Shown one piece after another: positions 1 through 9,870 of a DNA stretch of 64,000 nucleotides. Origin of the DNA: Litomosoides sigmodontis (taxonomy: Eukaryota > Nematoda > Chromadorea > Rhabditida > Onchocercidae); contig OY718804.1 of the NCBI GenBank assembly GCA_963070105.1, positions 5,541,317-5,605,316 on the forward strand, written 5' to 3'. A program made the position numbers and the translations under genes. Under the pieces are notes generated by a model that searched no databases, was not told where the DNA came from, and worked only from the letters and a program-made list of their open reading frames with translations. Every line of letters starts with the position of its first letter. Within the stretch, counting starts at the first letter, position 1.

Positions 1-74
1 ATATAAGTTATTCCAAACTCAAACGTTCCCAACAAGAGGGAAATTTTTTACTCAAAGTACGTAAATGAGAATAC

Positions 75-1379
75 CTCGTTCATCTTGGATTTCCGTTTTT
101 TTTTAGATTTTTTTCGTTTCCGTTTATCTGACCGATCATTGTTAGAAGTGGGAATATCAGCCTTATATTGTTGAATCTCAGGTTCTTTATTTCCCACCTC
201 AAATAGTTAGTACAAGTGAAGACTGCGTGTCACTTAAAATTCATTACTCAATCCATAATAACCACTTAATTTGTTTAAAATTTATTAATAAAATGTATTG
301 ACCTGTGGTACTTTAAAATTTATTAATAAAATGTATTGACCTGTGGTACCTGCTAATATTGAAATTTTAAATGAAAAGTGTTTCCTTCAAGATTTACGTA
401 TTCAGTTTGGAAGAATGTTCGTTCCTTCGTATAATATAATGCTTACATCAGCTTTGTTATCTTTCTCAGTTGAAAGCTTCCCATTTTTTTCCATTTTTTG
501 AGACGGTGACCTTGCTGTTGAAGCAGGCAAATCCTGAAAGTTGAAAGCAGCGGCAGCATGAAAGGGACTACATCAACTTAAAAGAATAGTTTACCTCAAT
601 TTGTTTCGCAATTTTCTTCGTTTCTGTATTTGGTGGGATTGTCTGGGTTATTGAAGGACTTCCGGAATTGAGCAATCTTGCGTATTGCTCAGGCCTTGAT
701 GATTGAACACGTGGAACATATGACATTTGAGGAGTTACTAAACTTGCAAATTGTTATTTGTTACTTTTCCAATACTAGTGAAGAGGTCATCGGAATGTTT
801 AGTGTTTTATTTTCTCGTTCATTTAATTGATAAATTTATCTGGAGGTTATTGATAAAGCTAATAGAAACACGGAATCTGAGGTTACTTCTCAAGAGCATC
901 CTTGCTCTTACACTGACCATACGTTTGATTAAGGAAGGGAATAAAAGATAACTTTGTTCTTGGAAGCAAAGATTAGCTTTGGATCTAATTTTCGCATTCT
1001 TCATTGCTGCAAGCATCTGCAAGTCAAGTTGCTTTTTTCGGAACATATCAAGTTTTAACTGATTTTTGTCTTCTTGACGGCGCTGCAATTCTTTCTCGAC
1101 TTCCTTCCTAAATTTTCAAGTTGCACATTTTTAGAAAAGAAAATTTGATTTAAAGAGATGCACACATAATTGTTAAGTAAACTACTTTCTTAAAGTTTGC
1201 TAAGTTAACCTCGACTTTCTTCGATAATAAGCGCAAACAAGCCAAGTTGCTAGTAAGCCAAGAGTGGCTAAAAAGATGAAAAACATAAACAATGTGATAA
1301 TCATCCATAGTAATGAAGTTGACGATACGCAACAACCTGAAAATAAACCTGCCAAACACTTCTTGTATACTTTTTTCAT
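75..1379 (-). CDS. Unrecognised single-pass membrane protein with coiled coil and Lys/Arg-rich tail (3' end outside window)
   Basis: Five exons join in phase on the minus strand: 1379-1210, 1107-953, 737-595, 533-447 and 197-75 (678 nt, 226 codons), with a GT donor at 74 leading out of the window. The ATG at 1379 opens MKKVYKKCLAGL, then a Cys/Ser segment, then about 30 hydrophobic residues (roughly residues 25-52) ending in YYRRKSR. This is a signal anchor with a basic stop. A highly charged helix follows (residues ~57-95, rich in E, K, Q, R, L; likely coiled coil), then a low-complexity Ser/Pro/Thr region, then a KRKRKKSKKKRKSK cluster near residue 215. I recognise no family. The membrane segment plus basic tail suggests an ER or nuclear-envelope protein whose charged part faces cytosol or nucleus, but that is inference. 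It is divergent from AUP1, about 1.4 kb away. The phase fit across four introns makes the model credible; the end is unknown. Confidence 0.6.
274..349. repeat. Perfect 38-bp tandem duplication in an intron
   Basis: The block at 274-311 is repeated exactly at 312-349. Each unit begins TTTAAAATTTATT and ends CCTGTGGTAC. It lies in the intron between the exons at 447-533 and 75-197 of the minus-strand membrane-protein gene. With no mismatch between copies, it is either recent or an assembly artefact. Confidence 0.95.
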
Positions 1380-2819
1380 TCAATTTTTGATTTTGCTTAA
1401 GAAAAATATTTGATCTCGAAAAGACTGAATGAATTGGTCAAACTTCATTTTAAGCAACGGTCAGTCGGCGTTCGTGTAACTTTTTAACACTTCGCCTTAG
1501 GTATCAGACAGCAAATTCAATTTGGCTGTGGGAATCTTTTCGAAGCTAATATTTATTGCAAGTCAGAAATGTTCTTTTCACACATGTCCCTTTACAATTC
1601 CGTAACTCCAATGCTTCATCCCTTATTTTTTTTATTTTATGAATGATCGATTTGAATTTATTACAAAAGAAGTAAAGAGGGTACCTTGAAATAGGCCCGC
1701 ACTCTTAAATTTAATTGCATTTCTGTAAATAACGAAAAAGTCTTTTTTCAGGTTAAGAGAAATACGTTATCATCATTTCGTTCAACATTACAATGAAAAA
1801 ATTTGGTTAGTATTACGTGCAGGTGGCACAATTAATTAACAAAGTATAAAGAAATAGTCTCGGATGAGTTAGTTGCATTACTTGTTAATTAATTAATCAA
1901 TGTGGGAGGTGTGGTGACTCATTCGATTTCAAACCACTAAGGCTCATTTTATTTAATTCACAAAACTCTGAGTATATTTCAATACAACATGAGCAGTTCT
2001 CATTCGTCCATCATCAAAGGAGCAAAAATAACCAATAACAATTGTCGGTAGTCATTCTCTTCCCAAAATTTTAAAAATATAATTAAACAATTGGCAACCG
2101 ATTAATACATCCTACCTCTTCATGGCTGACAACTGAACGGTTGATTGAATTATTTTTAAAAGTTCACTCTCCGTCGATCAGTGCTACTGAGGTTGGACAG
2201 TCTTTAACCGTTTAAATTTATTTCGTCTCTTTAGTTTGCCAAATTTCATTTGCTTTCTTATTTCTTTGTACTTTATTACTTTCATAGCAGTGAATTTTCC
2301 ATTTTATTATACAACGACGGCGCGTTTTTTCTAATAGCTTTTTTGGGAAGAAAAAAATTAGCTTTTTCTTTGTGAAATGTGACGAACGACAAGACATTAA
2401 GTTGGAATCATAATGAAAGGCGTATTAATTTTGCGTTGGATGCTCAAGTTCTCATTCAATTTTTTAAACTTTGTAAATTCTATGAAATACGATACTAACC
2501 TGATAACACTGTAGCAAGAATTTACTCGAGGTTCTCAGGAACTTCCCCTGGCAAAGGAACCGGTTCAAATTAACACCGTCATGTAAAATGACTACTTTCA
2601 CTCCTTATCTTAACATGCTTAAATCATCCTGCAACAGCAAACGTACACACACGTGAAACATTACATGCAAATTTGTGAAAATACCAACGCGACGGATATC
2701 ACCGTTGTAAGGTCCCTTAGTTGGGCCGCATTATTGTGGTATGGTTTCTGTTGGTCTGTTGGGAGGTTGGGGTATGCTTGAGCTAGTGTAATCTAGACTT
2801 GTATAGCGTATTATTCCAG
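1380..2819. other. Divergent intergenic region
   Basis: This holds the upstream sequence of the minus-strand membrane protein and of plus-strand AUP1. I see no coding segment with splice support. The right end carries a good 3' splice site (TTATTCCAG) two bases before the AUP1 ATG. Any promoters are not recognisable by eye. Confidence 0.6.
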
Positions 2820-2821
2820 GA
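2818..2821 (+). other. Candidate spliced-leader acceptor of AUP1
   Basis: The AG at 2818-2819 ends a TTATTCCAG acceptor, and the AUP1 ATG starts at 2822. Nematode mRNAs are often trans-spliced this close to the start. This supports both the choice of start codon and the nematode origin. Confidence 0.55.
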
Positions 2822-5259
2822 ATGGCTGCAATACCTTCATCAGCGACACCCACGCCGCAATTAAGTAGCCTGTTTGTGCGTGACCGTTGTTCTTCATCAA
2901 CGTTTCAGCGTTTTTTACTGTATGCATATATTCCATTTGGTATATTGTTATTTTGCTTACGTGTTATTATTGGTGTACACATTTTCCTTACTGCATGTGT
3001 TCTACGTAAAACGATGTTACTGAGGTGTACGGTAAGTTGTGTTCGTAATTTTTGACACAATTATGATCCAAAGAAAGAAATTTGAATTTAAAATTAACTT
3101 TGGAATTGTTGTTTGAAAGCATTGGAATGTCACATTGTGGTCTTATTCCTACAGTTTTCACATTCTTTGATTGTGGAATTTTTGCGGCTAAAACATTTAA
3201 TTGTCCACTTATGTATTTAACGCAAGGATTAATCCTTATGTGCATCATGAGTTCTTGCAGGTATTACGGGTGATGTCATGCTTATTAGGCTTGGTAGTAT
3301 TCAGTGGTGGCCCAGCTGGAAGTTGGGATAATAAAACGCGTCTTATAGTTGCAAACCATATTTCAACGCTTGATCACATGGCTGTTGACTTGATTGAACC
3401 TTGCATATTACCTTCTGTTTGGGATATACCGAGTCTTTTGCGTTGGTATGTCCCAATAACGATATTTTGATAGGATGTCTTGTCGTCAAATGCTTAAATT
3501 CATTGTTCCATTCTCTAGGAGTTTTTGATCTGGGATTAGTTAATAAGTTTGATAAATTGTGAATGCTTTCAACGTGTGAGTGTCTAATTCTGGCTAATTT
3601 TTCCTGTGAATAATTTGAGGCATTTTTTATAAAAGTCATTAAATTTGAAAAAGTATAGTGATTGTTTTCGGATGTTTCAAATTAATATTTATATAGATCC
3701 TTTACTGTTGTACACAGCTTACTTTTAGGTGCTTAGGATACAAAGATTTAGGAGCTCGCCAAGGACGTGCGGAGCTTATACGTCGTTCAAAAATATTTTG
3801 TGAAAAGAATGCATTACCTCTTCTCACCTTTCCAGAAGGAGCAATGACTAGTGGTTCTGTTGGTCTTCTCAAATTTAGTACTTGGCCATTTGAAGTATGT
3901 TGCATCCCTTTTTATCTTTTTGAGTGTTTCATTTTTTCTATTTGCGGTAATAATCACCTTTGGAATTTAGGTAGCTGATTCAGTTCAACCTGTATTAATA
4001 TCAGTATACCGGCCATTTTTTGGCAATATCGCGATATCAGTTTTAGGTGGAACATGGTGGCAAGATATTTTATATTTCCTATTTGTGCCGTTCACTATCA
4101 TGAAAGTACAATTTTTTCAGTTTTTGATTTCAGTCTGTTTTTATTTAATTTATTCAAAACTAGAAATTTAGAGCGTTGGCGCAGCACTGACTTCTTTGGT
4201 ATACTGCGTAGGATTATGCAGGAACGTGTTGAACAGAGCCATATGTTCATCTTTTTATGTGTGCTCTCACTTTTAATTATAAACCAACCATTACAGCTAC
4301 CAAAACCACGAGCTATGCTTCAAGGGCCAAGTGGATAATTCTTTTTATTTTAGATACGTTGGCTTCATCCCCTACATCGAAGGAAGAGCTCGGATTCTAA
4401 TAAACCAAGCGAAACAATTGAGGAATTCACGGAAAGAGTTGCGGACGTTATGGCTGCCAGACTAGGTGTGAAAGTAGCTTTTTTAAATGTTAGAGAAGGC
4501 GAAGTTTATATTAAAAAAATTAAGTAGGGCAAGGATAATATCAGGTTGTTTTTAACCTCTTCTCTTCAGGTATAGCTGCTACCTCCTTCACTTCTCAAGA
4601 TGCAGTTGAGGAAGCGAAGAGATATCTTGAAGGAAGGCGACGGTCGTTTCTAAACATGAGGTTGAATAGCGACCCTCTGAGGAAGAACCGGTCCTGGCAA
4701 AGTGTGAAAAGTATAGCCGAATACCTGGATGCATTGACAATGAAAATTAAGCAGGCTTTTCCATCAGTTCCACTTATAGCAATAAGGTAAGCAGTATCCC
4801 TCCATTAATGCAACTACTGTAGTAGTGAACGATCTGATGTAGAGATTTGTCTAGTTCTTTTGCACCTTAATTTTTAAAATTGTTTTTCCAGTTATTAATT
4901 CGTAGATCCTGCAGCTTTCCCGTTACTTTTTCATTCCTACTTATAGCGGATCTGGAAATGCAGTTCACCAGTTTCATTTTCAGACGGTTCAGACGGTTCG
5001 ATAGTGAAAAGTCCAAATCAGATATTCTTAATTTCTTTACAGAGAAGATCTAGAACAAACACAAGATGGAAATGCAACATGTGAACGTATAACAACGGGA
5101 AAAATAAAACTGAATCCATTGGGGAATGATGATTTATCGCCAGGAACTAACCCACAGCAGTGGTCAAAAGTATATAGTCACAGGAAATGGAATCTTATTG
5201 AAACAAATCGGGCTAAATATTTGAGACGAATGAGTGAAAAATTATTTTCGGACGGTTAG
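2822..5259 (+). CDS. AUP1: AUP1 homolog: lipid-droplet / ERAD factor with acyltransferase-like and CUE domains
   Basis: Seven exons in phase: 2822-3031, 3261-3445, 3729-3894, 3971-4105, 4354-4465, 4570-4786, 5043-5259; 413 residues (human AUP1 is about 410). Residues ~30-60 form a long hydrophobic hairpin typical of this monotopic ER/lipid-droplet protein. An acyltransferase-like domain follows, with NHISTLDH (His103 and Asp108 of the HX4D motif) and, further on, FPEGAMTSG. Residues ~320-362 are a CUE domain (FPSVPLIAIREDL), the ubiquitin-binding part. The C-terminus ends in a basic helix (NRAKYLRRMSEKL) like the G2BR helix that binds the E2 UBE2G2. In animals AUP1 recruits UBE2G2 to ER-associated degradation complexes and clusters lipid droplets; those roles are inferred by orthology. 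All expected parts are present, and the order (hairpin, acyltransferase, CUE, G2BR) matches the family. Confidence 0.93.
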
Positions 5260-6498
5260 AGGATGGAATTGGTTCATGATATTTATTTTCCATGCTTTTT
5301 GATCTTGCAGAAAATAAGCATGATGCTACTTTAATTAAATTAGGAAATATGGACTTAAGGTATGTCATAATATGAATGGAAGGATAAGTATTTCCTAGAA
5401 CATATATTCGCATAAAAAGTGTGAATTATTTATCTCTCCCTTACTCAGCGTTCGATTTTATATGTTTTCAGAAAGTGCATATTGAATATGTCACAGAATT
5501 ATTCATCTATTTATTCATGCACTTTGATGATAATGTCATGTGCATTTCTTTTCTATTTCCAAGAATTTATGTAAGTGTTAATAACGAAATCTGAAACAAT
5601 TCATTTTCTTGTTCAAATATTTTCATTTTATTGTACATTCGGGGATTTTAATAGGCTCTTCTTTTTTGCGGTAGTTCTTAAGAGAATGTCCAGATGAACT
5701 AGCTGAAAATTTTGGGGAATAAAGGTATTGTTGGAATAAACAACTGCGACTTGTACTTTGCTTTTGCTATAGTTTGTTTGTGGTCGTTGAAGTAACAACT
5801 TAGACCGTTCGAGCATGTACATCCTTGCGCTTTTAACTGCTGCTTCCCCTAAATGTTTTTAATGAATTTTCGAATTCCATGCAAGAGAAAGTTGGACCAG
5901 TTGCTCAAGAATGTATTGCATCTTTTCGAATTGTTTCTTGTAATGATTCTTATACACGAAAATATTAATGTACCGCTGTAAAAAGGTGTGTAGAAATTGT
6001 TAAGTTTTTTGCTAAAGGGGTATTATTACCGTTACAAATTATATTATGCAGCATGGACTCATTATTACAGGGATAATTTTAAGGAAGTCTGAAGGCGGTG
6101 AAGTTTGAACTGCGTACAACATGTGTCATCATTTTTGGAGGGAACATTGTGTCGGCTGGAACTGCTATTAGTTCTTTTAAACAAGTAAATAAAAGCTGCA
6201 TGTCTTCGTTATGAATTGAGTGGGAGTTCTGTGTCCTTTGAATAAACACGGACTTTCTGTACGGTCAACAGTCAAGGGACAGGAAGTTGCTTGAATTGCC
6301 AGCTGTGAAGTGTGCGGAGTGGGGAATGGAGCATTCGAGGTTCTATTCCCTTCTCCTTGTCGCTCTCGATGAAGAATGCACTCAGCTCACGCTGAACTAT
6401 TGTTTAATAGCGAAAACTTCATTTGATGTAAACGTAGTTGGTACTGAGAGAGAGGGAGATGAGTGGTCTGATGATACCTTAGATAACAAGTGTTTTCA
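5260..6498 (+). other. Intergenic region between AUP1 and RBFA
   Basis: About 1.2 kb between two same-strand genes, too wide for a typical tight nematode operon. An open frame runs from 6287 into the RBFA first exon, but it has no splice or homology support before the acceptor at 6499, so I treat it as non-coding. Confidence 0.5.
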
Positions 6499-6529
6499 GG
6501 GTAAGAGTGGGTGTTGGATTTTCGAATCG
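6498..6529 (+). other. Candidate spliced-leader acceptor and 5' UTR of RBFA
   Basis: TGTTTTCAG ends at 6499, and the chosen ATG is at 6530, leaving a 30-base leader. The acceptor sits inside a longer open frame and so argues for the downstream start. Confidence 0.45.
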
Positions 6530-8302
6530 ATGCAAATATTCATGCAGCTTACGAGATGTTCTGTACCTGTTAATATAGCACTGCGAAGTATCACAAATTC
6601 AATGACTGTTTATTCGTATTTGAATCCTCATAATAGGCGAACAGGGCGAGGACATGCAAATGATTTAATGCACCGTGATTTATCTCGCTTTATAGTAGCA
6701 AAGAAAAGAAGCTTCACGAAGACTATAGGTCGATTGGTTGGTGTCGATAGTGGTTTGGAGAAAGTTGTTAGTTTCTTTCAGTTTTAATTATTTTAAATGG
6801 TTTGGAAAGTGCATACGTCGCTAAAATGTTTTAATTTTCTATATAATCTATGAAGTACAGCTAGATTTTATGAATTTTAAATATAATGATTTGTTTTACT
6901 GAATTGAATGATATTAAAAGTATCAGCGTTATCTATCCAAAAACGAGTTTTTTGGAGGGTTTGGTTCTTATTCCATATTGTACATGTTTTCAAATACAGG
7001 GATTTGAGCACAAATTTTTTTCTATTTTCTTTCGTAGATGAGGTTGTTCAGCACAAGAGTAACCGGCGAAAAAAGTTGCAACACTTTGTTTTATCGTGAC
7101 ATTAAAATATGTTAGGAATAACTTAAAACCTTCCCGGAGACGTTACTATTGATATATTTGTTACAGATGTTGATGCTAGATGTCGGGAAGAAACCCAAAC
7201 AAAGGAAATTGGACGAGGCAAAAAGAAATCGTTTAGGGCGAATGTTTTTGGAGCACGTTTTTCAAATTTTGTGTGAATATGATCGATTTTGTGATATAGA
7301 AGGGTTGGAATTGTGCAGGGAATGTTTCTGTTGCATTGTTTTAAAAAATTTTAAGATTTTCTTTCGTTTCATTTTATTACAAAAAGAAATTATGGACACT
7401 TAGTTATGCTGAAACTTAATAATAAATGATTTTAGCGATTATGCTGCGCATATCATCCAGTGAACTGATTACAACTTAGTTAAAGCCACTGTTTAGACTT
7501 GCAGAATCCCTATAACTTCAGAGAGCGCCTCTCTTGCGCTTAATTTGAATTTCAGTGGAGGGACGCCGTGTATAGTTCTGAAAAATAATGTGCAATGTGT
7601 TTTAGGTGGATGTAGGCCCAACATTTAAAGTAATGGACGTTTATTGGTTAGCAAAAGGTGATAAATCCGATGAGGTAATGTTTTATTTCTTTTTGAAAAG
7701 GCGAGAAAAAAAAGCAGTTTAATAATCCTACTCATCTATTGCCTTTCAAATTCTTTGATGTTTGGTTTCCAGGATTTTTTTTATTGTGTTTTACATCTCT
7801 GCTCAGTTGAAGCTTCCTGTTTTTTTAGATTGCTGAAGAAGTACTAAAGGGATCGGAAGATTTCGTGCGTAAAAGGCTGTCGGAATCGCTAGGCAGTCAT
7901 AATGTTCCACGTTTAACTTTCATTGCCGAACGTAGACATCTTGTTGAACAGGTATGATAGATTAGTGGCTTCATTTGTCAACGTCCTTGTTTTAACTTAT
8001 TCTTAAATGGTTAATGTAGAGAGCATATGCATAAAATGTTATTAAATCCTTGAGAATATAAGTCGTACAGAAATTTAATAAACTGCTCTACCGATTTTTA
8101 TATTTCTTCGAAAGTAGAATGCATACAAATGAGTTTTTTTCAGGAAATGAAATTTTTATTTGAGAAAGCGGATTACGGCATGCAGTATCGAGCTTTAAGT
8201 CATACTGGTGCAATCCTGGGATCAATGGCTGATTCAGGTTCACTTAGTGGTAAAGGACAGCAAGAAACAGAGCAAAACTTTTATACTAAGAAAAAAAATT
8301 GA
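6530..8302 (+). CDS. RBFA: Mitochondrial ribosome-binding factor A (RBFA)
   Basis: Proposed exons: 6530-6766, 7167-7337, 7606-7674, 7829-7951, 8144-8302; 252 residues. The first ~20 residues (MQIFMQLTRCSVPVNIALRS) look like a mitochondrial presequence: basic and hydrophobic, without acid. The RbfA domain starts with the helix KPKQRKLDEAKRNRLGRMF, continues with the strand VDVGPTFKVMDVYW, and ends with helices containing KGSEDFVRKRLSESL and NVPRLTFIAERRH. These match the KH-like fold and the vertebrate RBFA pattern (NVPPIVFV). RBFA helps mature the small mitochondrial ribosomal subunit. The last three exons are firm. The end of exon 2 is the weak point: 7337 keeps phase and gives domain spacing like bacterial RbfA, but its donor (GTTTTA) is poor. 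No neighbour hints at the function. Confidence 0.75.
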
Positions 8303-8519
8303 GAAAGTACTTCCTATTCCACACGTTTCATTTGGTAAGCTATTGATTGGGTATTTATGAGAGCTGAGATAGGGTGAGCATATCTTTATTGTGAAATGTG
8401 TGTTCTTTGCACTTATGTATTTGTAGAATCGTAAATAATTTAACTTGTAAAGGTTTGTGGGGAATTGTGTGAGGTGAATTCTAATATCAATGGAAAATTG
8501 AGCAAAAGGACAATTTTAT
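8303..8519 (+). other. RBFA 3' flank
   Basis: AT-rich sequence with no coding evidence, between the RBFA stop and the start of the retroelement remnant. It presumably holds the RBFA 3' UTR. Confidence 0.4.
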
Positions 8520-9870
8520 TGTGGATGGGATTTCAAATATTTCGTAGAGCCAGAAAAAAAACTAAGTAAAATATATATGTATAGCACAGAAGCAAAGAAT
8601 ATTTTCTTTTCCGCTAAGAATTTATTGATTTCTGCTTCATTGCAGTTTTAAAAACCAGTTGAAAATGGCCAGCATTGGTGCTTAATATTAATTTTGGACA
8701 GCCTCGGTTTGCTGCAAATTCGTTTAGAAAGCTCTCGGTTGAGGGGGTTTCTGCCGTTTACAGATGTATGACTCTTGTGAAATACATAAGTCACTAACCG
8801 ATTATCAGCCTTAACAGTCAGAGAACTTAGATATAGTTTAGTCCTACTCGTGAAGAGAGTCTTGATCGTTTAGCTTAGGGACATTGGAAGATTTCCCATA
8901 TTTGGTAGTTTAAATGATTTAGCAATTTGTGCATTTATTCAAAATTCCTTTGATTTCTGATCTACCCTTCGGTATCCTTCATTGTTAAATTTGGAAATGT
9001 GTCAGCATTTCTTCTCTCCTTTTTTAATGTTGATAATATTACGTTATCAACATGCGGTGTAGCAGATAGTGAAAAGGGAGAGGAAATAATTCCGAATTAT
9101 ACGGTCTTAAACCGATAACATCTTAGGTTTTCTTAATTATGGGACTTCGAATATCATTTAACCAAAGAAATCGGGTGCAGTTTCTATCTTTCGGATGCAG
9201 TTCTATTTGTAAAAGGCCTTTTCTACGTCTACTACTATCACTGTTCTCATTGCACAGAAGCGCAACAACACTCCAACTAAATCTGGGAGTGTTACCGGTC
9301 TCCGATACAGAACTTCGTTTAAGCTTTTCGTTCCTTTCAAGTGGGCTGACGCATCGTAAACTATTCTGTTTAGTTATTGTTTTGCTGGTGGTCATCACTT
9401 CATGATGAGGTAAATAACAAGTGATACTAACCCGATTTGTATCTGGTGGTACCTTCTCGATTATCTGGGCGTCACTCTGTTCTCTGATGACTTCGTCATT
9501 TAGGTTTCGGTTTAGCAGTTCACGAGTGCTGTGTAGGCTTTTAACTAATGATTTTAATCTTCCGAAATCTTTCGGTCTTCTCCTTGTTCTCCTTCTTTCT
9601 TTCTCCACTGTAGCTGTAGTCCCATTGTCGCTACGTTAGTTCATTTTCCTTTAGCCATGTTGGCTCTTTCCACCAAGGTTCTTAAATGTTTAATTTTTGT
9701 GATAGATTTGGGATCACTTGGTTTTAATTTTCATATTCCATTTGTAGCTCTTCATATTGTTGTGAGCTCGGCGACGAATCGTAAGCTTCGTTTTTGTCAG
9801 TTCACCAGTTTTTGATTGTCGTATTCGACCATTGTAATTTCATTGTGGATGAGATTTCGTAGTAATAAGC
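8520..9870 (-). mobile_element. Decayed and rearranged BEL/Pao LTR-retrotransposon pol remnant
   Basis: Read on the minus strand, parts of a BEL/Pao polyprotein appear with stops and frameshifts. About 9870-9610 resembles the RNase H end and the spacer before integrase (PWWKEPTWLKEN, then QWDYSYSGE in another frame). 9608-9123 is an open 161-codon reverse-transcriptase piece with REQSDAQIIEKV, CYLPHHEV and LLQIELHPKDRNCTRFLWL. 9100-9000 continues the RT after an in-frame stop (YRFKTV, stop, FGIISSPFSLSA). 8990-8880 resembles the integrase zinc-finger end (KLPNMGNLP). 8800-8560 is integrase core (SFLNEFAANRGCPK, then NEAEINKFLAEKK). The active-site DD box of the RT is missing, so it cannot be functional. 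I saw no LTRs. The RNase H/spacer piece stands upstream of the RT piece, the reverse of normal order. Confidence 0.75.
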
